Shown: positions 53,631 through 63,300, counted from the stretch's first letter. The stretch: 64,000 nt of DNA from Branchipolynoe longqiensis (GCA_030323885.1 CM059189.1:46197015-46261014); one strand, 5' to 3'. Notes: generated by a model from the sequence alone, not told the origin. A program made the numbers and translations.

Positions 53631-54737
53631 CTACCGCCATGCCAGCTTGAAGGTGCTGGCTCCCCGATCCTTGCATTCGGGGCCCCGGTGGGCCGGGTCC
53701 CAGCAGTACCGGCAGTTGTGATGATCATTGCAGCCTGTCCCCCGCGAACAGCCCGATGAGCTGTTCCAGGCCTGACAGGGCCCCTTGCGCCTAGCCACCC
53801 TGCGCCTTGCTGGGTGGCCGCCTGGTCTGCCGGTCTGCTGCGCGCGTTTCTCATCGGCGAAATGTTCCATAGCCACATCCATGTTGCCTCCTACGAACGC
53901 CCGCATACCTTTGTTGATCGCGATCCTCCGGATGTCCTTGTCGTAGCCCTGATAGGCTTTGTTAGGATATGAGTCCGCAGACGCCTTCATCACCATGTAA
54001 CCGACATGCTTCATCACCCCATCTTTGTCGGCCGCCGACATGGTTTTGGATGCTACTGCCCATTTCAGGTTCGGAATAACTAGATCATGTAGGGTCATAT
54101 CCTTAGCGTCTTTATCACAAAAGTTTTTGAGGCTGTACTTATGCCTGAGGCGTCGTTCTCGGCTGGAGCTCCTGGACCGGCTGCTGCTGCTGCTCCGTGA
54201 TCGGCAGTGGCGGTGCCTCCGGGATGACTTCTTCCTTCGCTGCCGGGACCTGTGCTTTGAGTCGCGGGCAGTCCACGCCTCCACCGTCTCGTCTTCTGAT
54301 TCCCCCGAGTCTCCCGACCTTGGTCTGTCATCACGACCGTCACAGCTGCGCCGGCGCGCTCCACCCTTCTCACGGCCGTTGCGACCCGGTATGCTCAGTG
54401 CTTCGACCTCCGCCTCAATCTCCTCCAGCTGGCGTTGGAGCACACGCTCACGTTTGCGTGCGCTCGCAGCAGCTATCTTCCTGCGTAGATCCCTCTGAAC
54501 ATCTGTCTGCTCCTCCTGCATAGATTCCTCCATGAAGGCCTCCATGCTAGGGGTGGCCCCCAGACTGTCACCAGCCTGCTCCTGGCTATGGTCTCTCTCT
54601 TTGCTGGTGGCCCGTGTCTGCCGCTGGTCTGCCATAGCTGTATCCTTGCCGGTCTTGTTACTACGTCTACAGTCGTCCCCCACCAGGCCGGTATGGTTCT
54701 CCACGCACGCGGCGCAAAACCTGCCAGCTGCCGGCAT
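53631..54737 (-). CDS. gag: Y2 gag-like protein
   Basis: 368 codons from an ATG. Residues about 45-125 are charged and helical ([20 protein letters not shown]), a likely coiled coil. Residues about 165-200 are an SR-rich basic tract ([20 protein letters not shown]), suited to RNA binding. Residues about 210-290 form a compact region ([20 protein letters not shown]). The C-terminus has a Cys/His cluster ([12 protein letters not shown] ... C ... HHNCRYC ... H ... C) like that of the Y1 gag. It is uninterrupted. Upstream the same frame continues into a 9-bp repeat that would read Pro-Gly-Phe. Confidence 0.8.
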   Translation of the reverse strand: MPAAGRFCAACVENHTGLVGDDCRRSNKTGKDTAMADQRQTRATSKERDHSQEQAGDSLGATPSMEAFMEESMQEEQTDVQRDLRRKIAAASARKRERVLQRQLEEIEAEVEALSIPGRNGREKGGARRRSCDGRDDRPRSGDSGESEDETVEAWTARDSKHRSRQRRKKSSRRHRHCRSRSSSSSRSRSSSRERRLRHKYSLKNFCDKDAKDMTLHDLVIPNLKWAVASKTMSAADKDGVMKHVGYMVMKASADSYPNKAYQGYDKDIRRIAINKGMRAFVGGNMDVAMEHFADEKRAQQTGRPGGHPARRRVARRKGPCQAWNSSSGCSRGTGCNDHHNCRYCWDPAHRGPECKDRGASTFKLAWR

Positions 54738-54756
54738 GGAAAGGCGGCGCGAGAAG

Positions 54757-54831
54757 CCGGGGAAGCCGGGGAAGCCGGGGAAGCCGGGGAAGCCGGGGAA
54801 GCCGGGGAAGCCGGGGAAGCCGGGGAGGCGC
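54757..54831. repeat. 9-bp tandem repeat (GAAGCCGGG) in the Y2 leader
   Basis: Eight almost perfect units between A1 and the gag ATG. The period is a multiple of three, so all frames stay open, which generates misleading collagen-like reading frames on both strands. Confidence 0.95.
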
Positions 54832-54863
54832 GGGAGACCCTAGCGCACGTCCGAACATGTTCG

Positions 54864-54953
54864 ATGCTAGCAGGCGAGTGGGGAACCCCACCCCAAGGAA
54901 GGGGGGGGGGAGGCAGACCCACCCCCCCCCAACCCAAGGGGGGGGGGCACTAC
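54864..54953 (-). repeat. Y2 split direct repeat A1 (5' end of element)
   Basis: Plus strand ATGCTAGCAGGCGAGTGGGG to GGGGCACTAC. Partner of A2. Beyond CACTAC the two copies diverge, which sets the outer edge. Confidence 0.93.
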
Positions 54954-54963
54954 ATTGAGGCTT

Positions 54964-55514
54964 GGCCAAGGCTAGTGCATCTTTCGGCCGACTACGCCAG
55001 AGACTCTGGAACAACGACCATGTGTCTATTCGGGTCAAAGGCAAGATCTACCGTGCAATCATGCTATCCACCCTACTATACGGAGCCGAGGCCTGGACAG
55101 TGTACAGACGGCAGGTGAAAAAGCTGCATGCCTTTATGATGCGACATCTGCATTCAATCATGAGGCTAACCTGGAAGGAGAAAGTGACAAATAAGGAAAT
55201 ACTCGAACGGACGGGGCTGCCCTCTATGGAAGATCTTCTGATCAAAAAGAATCTCCGGTGGACTGGACACCTCATGAGGATGTCATCAGACAGGCTACCA
55301 AAGCAGATCCTCTATTCTGAACTGTCTTCTGGCTACAGAAAGAGAGGGCGCCCTCGTCTCCGGTTCAAGGACACCATCAAGAGAAACCTGAAGCTGAGAG
55401 ACATTAAGACCGACTCATGGACGCAACTCTCACAGCAGAGAGCTAAATGGAGAGCGGCAGTCAAGTAATGAAAGCAGTCTTTGTCGCATCGCGACCGACA
55501 GCATGATGATGATG
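54964..55514 (+). pseudogene. non-LTR retrotransposon (LINE) RT C-terminus with 12-bp target duplication
   Basis: About 168 codons open to the end: AIMLSTLLYGAEAWTVYRRQ, HSIMRLTWKEKVTNKEILER, NLRWTGHLMRMSSDRLPKQI and KRGRPRLRFKDTIKRNLKLR, ending in QQRAKWRAAVK. These are the C-terminal RT/thumb features of LINEs. The 3' end is GACAGC(ATG)n. The piece is flanked by ACATTGAGGCTT at 54952-54963 and 55515-55526, so it inserted 5'-truncated, exactly at the edge of Y2. An antisense piece of the same family lies at 48000-48215. Confidence 0.93.
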
Positions 55515-55526
55515 ACATTGAGGCTT

Positions 55527-55952
55527 AACAAAGCAAGAAAGGAAGGGGAGAGATTATTAATGGAGAAAACCACTTAACCTGTTTATTTGGATAAACAGGT
55601 TCTGGTCGAGCAAATCATGGACTACTGGTTGAAAGAAAGCATACATCTGAGGTGTATGTGACAACCTCAAGTCTGGTTTAGGACTCCAGGTAAGCACAGG
55701 GGGTTGGGTACCACTGACATTGGTGGAGCTGACCTGCAGCAAATATTAATATATGCGGCAGAAAATATATAATGAACCTATATAATCAATATAATCAGGA
55801 ATAAACGCTCCGCCTATTTATATAAATATAATGGCTTATATAATACATATATAGTTAAATAGAAATGCGTTATTAAATGTAGTATGCTAACATCAATTTA
55901 ATGTGGTAAATACTAGATGTTGATTTCATTTCATTATCTATAAACCTGATAT
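55527..55952. other. unassigned
   Basis: Contains a 10-bp inverted repeat (ACCTGTTTAT/ATAAACAGGT near 55576-55601) and an AT-rich stretch sharing words with 22920-22980. No gene. Confidence 0.4.
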
Positions 55953-56262
55953 GTTTGTTTTGTTTGTTTGTTGTTGTTTTACATCCTAGCCACATCTAAG
56001 GTCATATTAGGACGGGTACTGTCTTGTGATAGTACGCACTCATAGCAACTTTATAGTGCTGCCCCACTGGAAGACCAGCCCACCAGCACCATGACCTGAT
56101 ATCCCACTCAGTCACATTATCCTGACACTGAGCCAACCAGTCCTTGTCCTATCCTAATAATGTCGAGCGCCAGGCTAGGAAACGACAAGTATCAATATCA
56201 ATTTTTAAGTCATTGGTTTGACTCGACCAGGGTTCGAACCCACGATCTACCAACACGGGAGA
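55953..56262 (-). repeat. S1 SINE, near full length
   Basis: Inverse tail (GTTTGTTTGTTGTTGTTTTA), complete body, and the head ending in the B-box region GACCAGGGTTCGAACCCACG. The A-box end is missing. Confidence 0.88.
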
Positions 56263-56339
56263 AACATGAACAAAAATGAACTTAATGTAGCTAATGTTAA
56301 AATATATAGTAACCCTGTAAACGCGAATACAAATATTGA

Positions 56340-56533
56340 AAGTAAACATTGGAATCAAACCTTCAAAAAGTTTATTTGTTTTCATTCCTACTTTTGTGTT
56401 AATTGCTTCATAATCATGTCATACCAAGAAAAGTGGAATTAGTGAGAATTAAATTCATGTTCAGGTAACAATCTTTTAATTTAATTACATTTTTGGATTG
56501 GCATTTACGGGTTTTGCGCCTGAACTCTTCAAT
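56340..56533 (-). repeat. M3 element, one end missing
   Basis: Inverse of 28045-28283: CATTGGAATCAAACCTTCAA through GGCATTTACGGGTTTTGCGC and CTGAACTCTTC. The left TIR is absent. Confidence 0.8.
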
Positions 56534-57064
56534 TGGATAAAAAGTTTTAAATCCGTCACTACGGTATATGCTGGAGTTTGGTCGCGCAGTACGGGCACCA
56601 GCGGCGAGATCAGGAACTACACTGACCCAACATGCATTTAGTTCAGTGCGGGACTAATTGCGAGGTGGTCTATTGTTGGTTTATACTCCCATAATTCATT
56701 ATAGAGCCCATATGTCATTATGTCATTCCTTAGAAGTAGGCATCAAGTCAGTATTTACATTTAGAGGGAGACATATTTACTCTAGCTGGTATAAAAATAC
56801 TACCATTGTTTATTTAAAGGGCATTTTTTTAGCGGGAGGGGCCAAGCAGTGTGGACACTGTAGGCAGGAACTGTTGGCTGCTAAAGACAGACGAATTGTC
56901 ATCCAGGCTGCTCTATCAACAGTCACTCTAAACCGAGCCAGTAGGTCCCATGTTTGCATGAGCAGATCACGGGAGTCAAACTCATGCGACTCAAAAACCC
57001 TGGACGAGCAAAACAACAATGACTTATTAATTCATACATGGCACTTTCTTGCAGGACACTCAAT
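56534..57064. other. unassigned
   Basis: No recognisable element. A possible inverse S1-type head near 56940-57010 (AGTAGGTCCCATGTTTGCAT, AACCCTGGACGAGCAAAAC) is too diverged to delimit. Confidence 0.35.
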
Positions 57065-57421
57065 ATTAAAGTTGCATAATCCGATGGTTTTGAATTTCTA
57101 TTTAAAAAAAAAAATATATATATTAGATCGATCACTAGTATCTACTTTACATTAGTTCAAAGTTACTTTTATGTTAAATGGTAAACTTTTGAGATATTTT
57201 GAGTGCAAACATGGAAAATTAGTTTTGGCAAGCTTGCCAAACCTCTGACACCATAGACTTCTGCAGTAACAGGTTCTGTTAAATTGACTCAGTATTGCCT
57301 TCTATGCAGAAACAAATCCTTAATAAGTGCATCAGTATCTAAGTTAGATATGTAAAATAAAATCTAGATAATTGGTTTGGTTTTGAAAATTTGATATTTC
57401 ATCGGACTATGCAGCTTTAAT
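57065..57421 (+). mobile_element. M1 TIR element, complete copy
   Basis: Termini ATTAAAGTTGCATAATCCGA and, inverted, ATTAAAGCTGCATAGTCCGA, flanked by TA on both sides if the element is read as TTAAAG...CTTTAA. 357 bp, no coding capacity. It defines M1. Other copies or pieces are at 16600, 21449, 27888, 35564, 37490 and 46527. Confidence 0.92.
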
Positions 57422-57733
57422 AGAACAGGGTTTGGGGCATTGGAATCAACAATTCCAATTGTCCGTGACTGAATTTCTCCCCGCTTAATCACTGAATATA
57501 ATTAAAAGAAATATTGCCCCAACAAGTCAATAACAAACGCAACAACCACACAATCAGGAAGGTCAGTTAATAGAGGTGTCTGACTGGTGGGGCATAGGTG
57601 GCATCAGATTCGCCATGTGATTTGATTGATGTAAGTGTTGTGATTGATATGACGTGACTGGTTTGCCGTGGCTGGTATAATGTGACTGATGTCATGAGAG
57701 GGATATGACACAAGTGCTATTGGAAAAATATAC
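57422..57733. other. unassigned, right part resembles the 14-bp minisatellite
   Basis: TGATTGATATGACGTGACTGG-like words at 57600-57715 resemble the array at 58555-58933, which suggests that R4 inserted near or into its left margin. Confidence 0.45.
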
Positions 57734-58442
57734 AGATGTTCCTATGTAAGAGACAGTTAATGTTTGGTGAAATGTTCCCTCTATGCACCAGTAAGCGTGC
57801 AAGTTGAGGAGAAGGATATTTTTAATATATATATTTATTGTAACTGTCTGCAACTACCTGTTACCACAGGGCCGATGGGCAAGCACACCCAGCCATCCTG
57901 CATACATTATGGACACCACCTGCAGATGGGGTTGAGTGACAGCTGCCCCTTTAGGGCGTCCCTACCCCCCCCCCCCCCCCCCCCCCCCCGCAGGCTGTAG
58001 AGGGTGTCTGATTGGCTGGCTGTGGGAGGCCCAGTCACCAGGACCCCTTGCACCACCTGACACATACCTCACTCTGATATTTATTATTCTATGATCACTT
58101 CTGGAGACACTCTTGAAGGAGACTCTGAGTTAGGCACTCTAGCAGGAGACACTCTTGTCCAGGAACCCAGACACTCTGTCTGAGGCTCCACTTTCTATAT
58201 ACAAAATAGCAGCAGCTATTCAAAAGACACTGAGCTGTGTGCAACAAGCATGGGACTTTGGTTCAATGGGCTGTAGGCACTGATTCCTATACACACTAAT
58301 GAGAGTAATGAGGATCTGTGTGGACAGTAGGTAAGAAGTTAGGGTGATAGGTCGCTAGTAGGTGAAAGGAGTTGATGCCAATAACGCACAACTTCTTCCC
58401 TGTCAATCATGTGCGAGTTGTCTTCCCTTTCTTTCTTATGAG
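57734..58442 (-). repeat. R4 dispersed repeat with poly-C tract, copy 2
   Basis: Inverse of 40117-40806 along its whole length. The G run of copy 1 corresponds to a C run of about 24 bases (57966-57989) at the same internal position. Confidence 0.87.
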
Positions 58443-58554
58443 TTTGTTGGAGAGGGGCATCAGGTGGGAACTGACAGACAGTTGTCAGAACGCACCTGGG
58501 GAGAGTAAGTGGTATCTTGGGGCTCTGACGGCCGAGACTCAACGTATTACACTA

Positions 58555-58933
58555 TGATGTGAGTGATATGACGTGAGTGATATGACATGGGTGATGTGAC
58601 ACAAGTGATATGACATGGGTGATATGTCATGAGTGACATGACATCGGTGATATGACGTGAGTAGTATGACGTGAGTGACATGGCATGAATGCTATAATAT
58701 GGGTGATGTGATGTGATGTGAGCGATACGCCGTGGCTGATATGACATCAGTGATATACGATAAGTGACATGACATGAATGACATACTGTGTGTGACATGC
58801 CATGAGTGGCATGGTGTGAGCGTATGACGTGAGTGATGTGACGTGAGTGACATGACATCGGTGATATGACGTGAGTCGTATAATATGAGTGACGTGGCAT
58901 GAATGCTATAATATGGGTGATGTGATGTGAATG
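58555..58933. repeat. 14-bp minisatellite (GTGATATGACATGA), left part
   Basis: About 27 degenerate 14-bp units. The array stops exactly at the left end of Y4 and resumes at its right end (62210), so Y4 inserted into it. Confidence 0.95.
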
Positions 58934-59219
58934 GTGCGTAATGCTTTGGCATTGCGGTTAATCAGGATCGCGAATACAGTCCAAGGTGTGCCAGTACTAA
59001 GGACGTCTATTGTGTCGCCGACTAGCGGAATTCTTAGCGCGTCTTTTCTTAACCTGGTCGCCGATCGGGTAAACAGGACTTGATGACGTATTACACAGTA
59101 CACTCGTACTGCCGATGCACCCCTTTTCGGGTAGATTTTTGCTATATAAGGCGGCGCAGCGACGGGGTTTGGTCATTACGACGGGAGGAGCCAGGAGACA
59201 ATAACCAGCCTTAAATTGG
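58934..59219 (+). repeat. Y4 split direct repeat A1
   Basis: From GTGCGTAATGCTTTGGCATT to CCAGCCTTAAATTGG. It includes a TATA-like motif at 59143-59150. Confidence 0.96.
59143..59150 (+). promoter_or_regulatory. TATA-like box in Y4 A1
   Basis: TATATAAG followed by GCGGCGCAGCGACGGGG, about 76 bp before the end of A1. A start about 30 bp downstream (near 59175, GGTCATTACGACGGG) would give a transcript that begins inside A1. The same motif recurs in A2 (61972-61979). The role is inferred from sequence and position. Confidence 0.5.
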
Positions 59220-61130
59220 GATTCACTGCAGCCGGCCTAACCGGAGGAGCCAGGAGACGTTAAGCATGGGAATCAGTGTAGTAGCCCGCCGGGACAACAC
59301 TAAATTCTCCGGTGATCGACGCAGCAGGGAGCCGGCAACACACGCGCCGGTTCGTCGGCACGACGTTAAATTTCTCCGACGATCGACGGAGCAAGGAGCC
59401 GGTGACAGGCAGGCCAGCCCGCCGGGACAATACTAAATTTAAGTTAAGCATGGGAATCAGTGTAGTAGCCCGCCGGGACAACACTAAATTCTCGGCGATA
59501 GATGTAGCAGGGAGCCGGCAACACACGCGCCGGTTCGCCAGCACGCCGTTAAATTTCTCCGGCGTTCGACGAAGCAAGGAGCCGGCGATACGCGTGCCAG
59601 CCCACCGGGGCAACATTAAATTCTCCGGCGATCGACGTAGCAGGGAGCCGGCAACACACGGGCCGGTTCGCCGGTACGACGTTAAAATTCTCCGGCGATC
59701 GACGGGACAAGGAGCCGTCAACACTTAAATTGGGATTCACTGCAGCCGGCCCGACCGGAGGGGCCAGGAGACGTTAGGCATGGGAATCAGTGTAGCAGAT
59801 GCCGTCGACCAAGGAAACACTAATTTCTCCGGCGATTGACAAGCTGGGAGCCGGCAACACGCTCGCCGGCACGACGTTAAAATTCTCCAGCAACCGACGA
59901 AGCAAGGAGCCGGCGATACGCTCGCCAGGAGACGTTATCAAGCCTTAAGTATGGGAATCACTCTAGCAGATGCCGTCGACCAAGGAGAATTTCTCCGGCG
60001 ATCGATGAAGCAAGGAGCCGGCGACACGCGCGCCAGGAGACGTTCTCAAGCCTAAGTATGGGAATCACTGTAGCAGATGCCGTCGACCAAGGAAACACTA
60101 ATTTCTCCGACGATTGACAAGCCGTGGCCGGCAATACGCTCGCCGGCATGACGTTAATTTCAACGGCCATTGACGAAGCAAGGAGCCGGCAATACGCGCG
60201 CAAGCCCGCCGGGACAATACTAAATTCTCCGGCGATTGACGTTGCAGGGAGCCGGCAACACACGCGCCGGTTCGCCGGCACGACGTTAAATTTCTCTGAC
60301 GATCGACGAAGCAAGGAGCCGGCGATATGCGCGCCGACAACATTAAATTCTCCAGCGATCGACGTAGCAGGGAGGCGGCAACATATGCGCCGGTTCGCCG
60401 GCACGATGTTAAAATTCTCCGGCGATCGACAAAGCAAGGAGCCGGCGACACGTGCGCCAGGAGACATTATCAAACCTTACGCATGGGAATCACTGTACCA
60501 CGAGCAGGGAGCCGATAACACGGGAGCCAGGTCGCCGGTGTAATATTAAATTCTCCGGCGATGGACAAAGCAAGGAGCCGCAACACACGCGCCGGTTCAC
60601 CGGCACGACGTTAGATTCTCGGACGATTGACGAAAGCAAGGACCCGCAACACGTGCACCGGTTCGCTGGCACGACGTTAGATTCTCTGACTATTCCCGCC
60701 CAGCGATATGCGCACCAGCCCGCCGGGACAACACTAAATTCTCTGGCGATCGATTTAGCAGGGAGCCTCCAACACACGCGCCGGTTCACTGGAACAACGT
60801 TACAATTCTCCGGCGATCGAGGAAGCAAGGAGCCGGCGACACACGCGCCAGGAGACGTCATCAAGCCTTAAGCGGTCGACGAAGCAAAGAGCCGGCAACA
60901 CGCGCGCAGGTTCGCCAGCACGACGTTGGATTCTCCGACGATTCATGAAGCAAGGAGCAGACGTTATGCGTGCCATTCGCCGGGACAACACTTAATTCTC
61001 CGACGATTGACAAAGCAAGGAGCTGGCGACACGCGCGGTAGTCCACCGGGACAACACTACATTATCCGGCGATCGACGAAGCAACGAGCCGGCAACACGC
61101 GCACCTATTCGCTGGCACGACGTTAAACAC
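59220..61130 (+). repeat. 66/67-bp dimeric satellite inside Y4
   Basis: Two alternating monomers share CTCCGGCGATCGACG and AGGAGCCGGC. One continues with CAACACACGCGCCGGTTCG and CACGACGTTAAATTT. The other continues with GACACGCGCGCCAGCCCGCC and GGGACAACACTAAATT. GATCGAC spacings of 66 and 67 bp are directly measurable (59314/59381, 59564/59630/59697). Some units are fused to A1-like phrases (GGGATTCACTGCAGCCGGCC at 59219 and 59732; GGAGCCAGGAGACGTT), so the array seems to have grown from the leader of the element. Long frames on both strands follow from a period near a multiple of three. Confidence 0.93.
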
Positions 61131-61137
61131 CCAGCAT

Positions 61138-61620
61138 ATGTCAGCCATGACGACCCTATCTCATCATGCATATAATCTGTGGCAAAAATTAATACTTGCC
61201 TTCTTTGCCACAGGTTACACCAAAAGACATCATCGTAGCCTAATCAAATTTGTCAAAAGGACTGACCTGGAATACATCGGCATTCATGTCCCTGCCATAC
61301 CTGATTCAAGGTACTGTCCCATGCAAACCTGGAGCAACTACCGCAACATCGCAACACCGCACCCAGAAGGCCCTGCCTTTCTGGATGCCCATGGGACGCC
61401 CATCACACCAAGGAGGGCTACCAAGGTTCTACATATGCTCTCTCCGCCCTGGGCCATGGAGTGCCTGGAGCCATGACAACCTACAGCCTTCGCAGAGGCG
61501 GTGCACAGGCCTGAGCTCACCTTGGAGCATCCCTCCAGGAGATCAGAGACCTCGGACATTGGGATTCATACGTGCTGCACGCCTGTGTTCCCTGCAAACC
61601 TACGGTCTCGGCTCCGAGAT
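61138..61620 (+). pseudogene. Y4 tyrosine recombinase, 3' part, broken
   Basis: The first frame (61138-61476) contains FFATGYTKRHHRSLIKFVKR and YRNIATPHPEGPAFLDAHGT, the central catalytic domain. After a frame change, TTYSLRRGGAQ, LGASLQEIRDLGHWDSYVL and HACVP follow, with one stop between them. The HxxR box reads YSLR, so the active-site His is replaced by Tyr, and the first part of the protein is missing. It cannot supply integration. Retention of the 3' part fits a need for sequence near the 3' end in cis. Confidence 0.85.
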
Positions 61621-61637
61621 GCTATTAATATATTTTT

Positions 61638-61762
61638 GGCCATAGCATCTCTAGCCTCGTTTCTTAAGCATTTGTGAGCTGACATTTGTATAACCTGACG
61701 TTTAACTTTCCTTAATTAAAAATGCCATAACTATATTTGCTGTGTTCGCGTTTTTCCTGATT
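61638..61762 (+). repeat. Y4 split direct repeat B1
   Basis: GGCCATAGCATCTCTAGCCT to GCGTTTTTCCTGATT. Identical by eye to 62085-62209 and directly joined to A2. Confidence 0.96.
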
Positions 61763-62048
61763 GTGCGTAATGCTTTGGCATTGCGGTTAATCAGGATCGC
61801 GAATACAGTCCAAGGCGTGCCAGTACTAAGGACGTCTATTGTGTCGCCGACTAGCGGAATTCTTAGCGCGTCTTTTCTTAACCTGGTCGCCGATCGGATA
61901 AACAGGACTTGATGACGTATTACGCAGTACACTCGTACTGCCGATGCGCCCCTTTTCGGGTAGATTTTTGCTATATAAGGCGGCGCAGCGACGGGGTTTG
62001 GTCATTACGACGGGAGGAGCCAGGAGACAATAACCAGCCTTAAATTGG
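61763..62048 (+). repeat. Y4 split direct repeat A2
   Basis: Partner of A1, same length, with TATATAAG at 61972-61979. It starts without a gap after B1. Confidence 0.96.
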
Positions 62049-62084
62049 CCTCCCACCCACCCTACATGTGAAAGTGGAAAGTAG

Positions 62085-62209
62085 GGCCATAGCATCTCTA
62101 GCCTCGTTTCTTAAGCATTTGTGAGCTGACATTTGTATAACCTGACGTTTAACTTTCCTTAATTAAAAATGCCATAACTATATTTGCTGTGTTCGCGTTT
62201 TTCCTGATT
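62085..62209 (+). repeat. Y4 split direct repeat B2 (3' end)
   Basis: Identical to B1. The 14-bp minisatellite resumes immediately afterwards. Confidence 0.96.
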
Positions 62210-62626
62210 ATATGCCATGATTGATATGACGTCAGTGATATATATGATAAGTGACATGACATGAATGATATTATGTGAGTGGCATGGCATGAGTGACATG
62301 ATGTGCGTGATATGATGTCAGTGATGTGATGTGAGTGATAGGATGTGATTAGTATGACATGAGTATATGACGTGAGTGGAATGATGGGACTGATATGACA
62401 TGAGCGGTTTGATGTGGAAGACATGATGTGAATGATATGATAGGAGTGGTATGAAGTAGGCATGTGCGTGATATGCCCTGAGTGATGTGAAGTCAGTGAT
62501 ATGACGTGAGTCATATTACATGAGTAATATGACGTGAGTGACATGACGTGAGCGATGTGTCGTGATTGATATGATGTGGGTGATATGGCATAAACAATAT
62601 GACTCGATCAATAATATGACATGAGT
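62210..62626. repeat. 14-bp minisatellite, right part
   Basis: Same GTGATATGACATGA-type units as 58555-58933, again cut at 62627 by an M2 element. A few more bases of the array follow M2 (63011-63040). Confidence 0.93.
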
Positions 62627-63010
62627 CAAAGACCCTATAATACTAAGCCAGCTCACTCCCTATCTCTCCGATGGTAATGTGAATTTTGCAGTGCCACCTT
62701 TGCTGTGGGTTTGATCAGCCCAGCTGCTGGTTGGTGTTTCACATGTAAACACATACAATTATATTATACATGAGATAGGTAAGTATGAATACACATCAAT
62801 ATGAAATTGCTATGAACAAATACACATCATCATCAGCATCATCATCAGCATCGCCATCATCACACATGTTTCACATTCATATATACATGTATACATATAA
62901 AATAGCACCTGTTTAACCAAGAGAACAGCCAGCGCACCAAATGGTGGGTTTGATGATTTTGATTACACAGTGCAGGCTGAGTGAGCCGTCTTAGTATTAT
63001 AGGGTCTTTG
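62627..63010. mobile_element. M2 TIR element (hAT-like MITE), copy 2
   Basis: CAAAGACCCTATAATACTAA ... TTAGTATTATAGGGTCTTTG, 384 bp, closely related to 25880-26261. The flanks share CATGAGT on both sides, compatible with a 7-8-bp target duplication, although the target is a repeat that contains this word. Confidence 0.9.
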
Positions 63011-63040
63011 CATGAGTGCTACGACGTGAGTGATGACATG

Positions 63041-63300
63041 AGTGTAAATGTGGAGTGGCCCGCAATGCAGATCTATGTCCGCCTAATGAACTCTGCTGGT
63101 GAGGATTACATACGAGGGGTTATTAAATGGGACGGTCATACCATAATCCACTGGACACTAATAACAGGGTAAGCAGGCCCCGCTGGAGGAACACAGAGGA
63201 GGCGGAAGTCAGGACGTGGAGTTACCCACATAGTTAGTGAGGGGACATGGCGACACAGGAACACAAGCTGCGTATTGGTGATCCCTCCTAGGGGGCACGG
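63041..63300. other. unassigned spacer
   Basis: An open stretch (WPAMQIYVRLMNSAGEDYIR and on, to about 63171) is followed by a GTAAGC that could be a splice donor. There is no matching acceptor or neighbouring exon, so I do not call a gene. Confidence 0.35.

Larger units (their letters stand above)
49979..54953 (-). mobile_element. Y2: YR retrotransposon with complete split direct repeats
   Basis: Minus-strand order: A1 (54953-54864), gag, pol N-terminus, RT, RNase H, tyrosine recombinase, B1 (50306-50220), A2 (50182-50088), B2 (50065-49979). The A1...B1-A2-B2 arrangement is the hallmark of Ngaro/PAT-type DIRS-order elements. B1 and B2 differ by one base in 87. The A copies differ mainly in G-run length. 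The coding part is broken by a few frameshifts and one in-frame stop, so this copy is probably dead, but of recent origin. Confidence 0.92.
58934..62209 (+). mobile_element. Y4: compact non-autonomous YR-type retroelement carrying a satellite array
   Basis: Split direct repeats in the order A1 (58934-59219), body, B1 (61638-61762), A2 (61763-62048), 36-bp spacer, B2 (62085-62209). A1 and A2 are both 286 bp with four differences by my count. B1 and B2 are both 125 bp with none. The body is a 66/67-bp dimeric satellite (59220-61130) plus a decayed recombinase 3' part. No gag, RT or RNase H is present. The termini are the best preserved in the window, so it moved recently, presumably with enzymes supplied by another element. 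It is inserted in the 14-bp minisatellite. Confidence 0.88.

Noticed and set aside
54473..55044. Collagen-like Pro/Gly/Lys frames
   Set aside because: They come from the 9-bp GAAGCCGGG repeat and the G-rich A repeat in the Y2 leader.
58547..58952. Ser/His/Tyr-rich minus-strand frames
   Set aside because: Translation of the 14-bp minisatellite.
59260..60991. Long frames on both strands in the Y4 interior (repeated Arg/Ser/Leu peptides)
   Set aside because: The monomer length is close to a multiple of three, so all frames stay open. Openness on both strands argues against a coding repeat.
63042..63176. Possible host exon ending in GTAAGC
   Set aside because: A short open stretch with no acceptor, no domain and no neighbouring exon. 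The donor match alone is weak.
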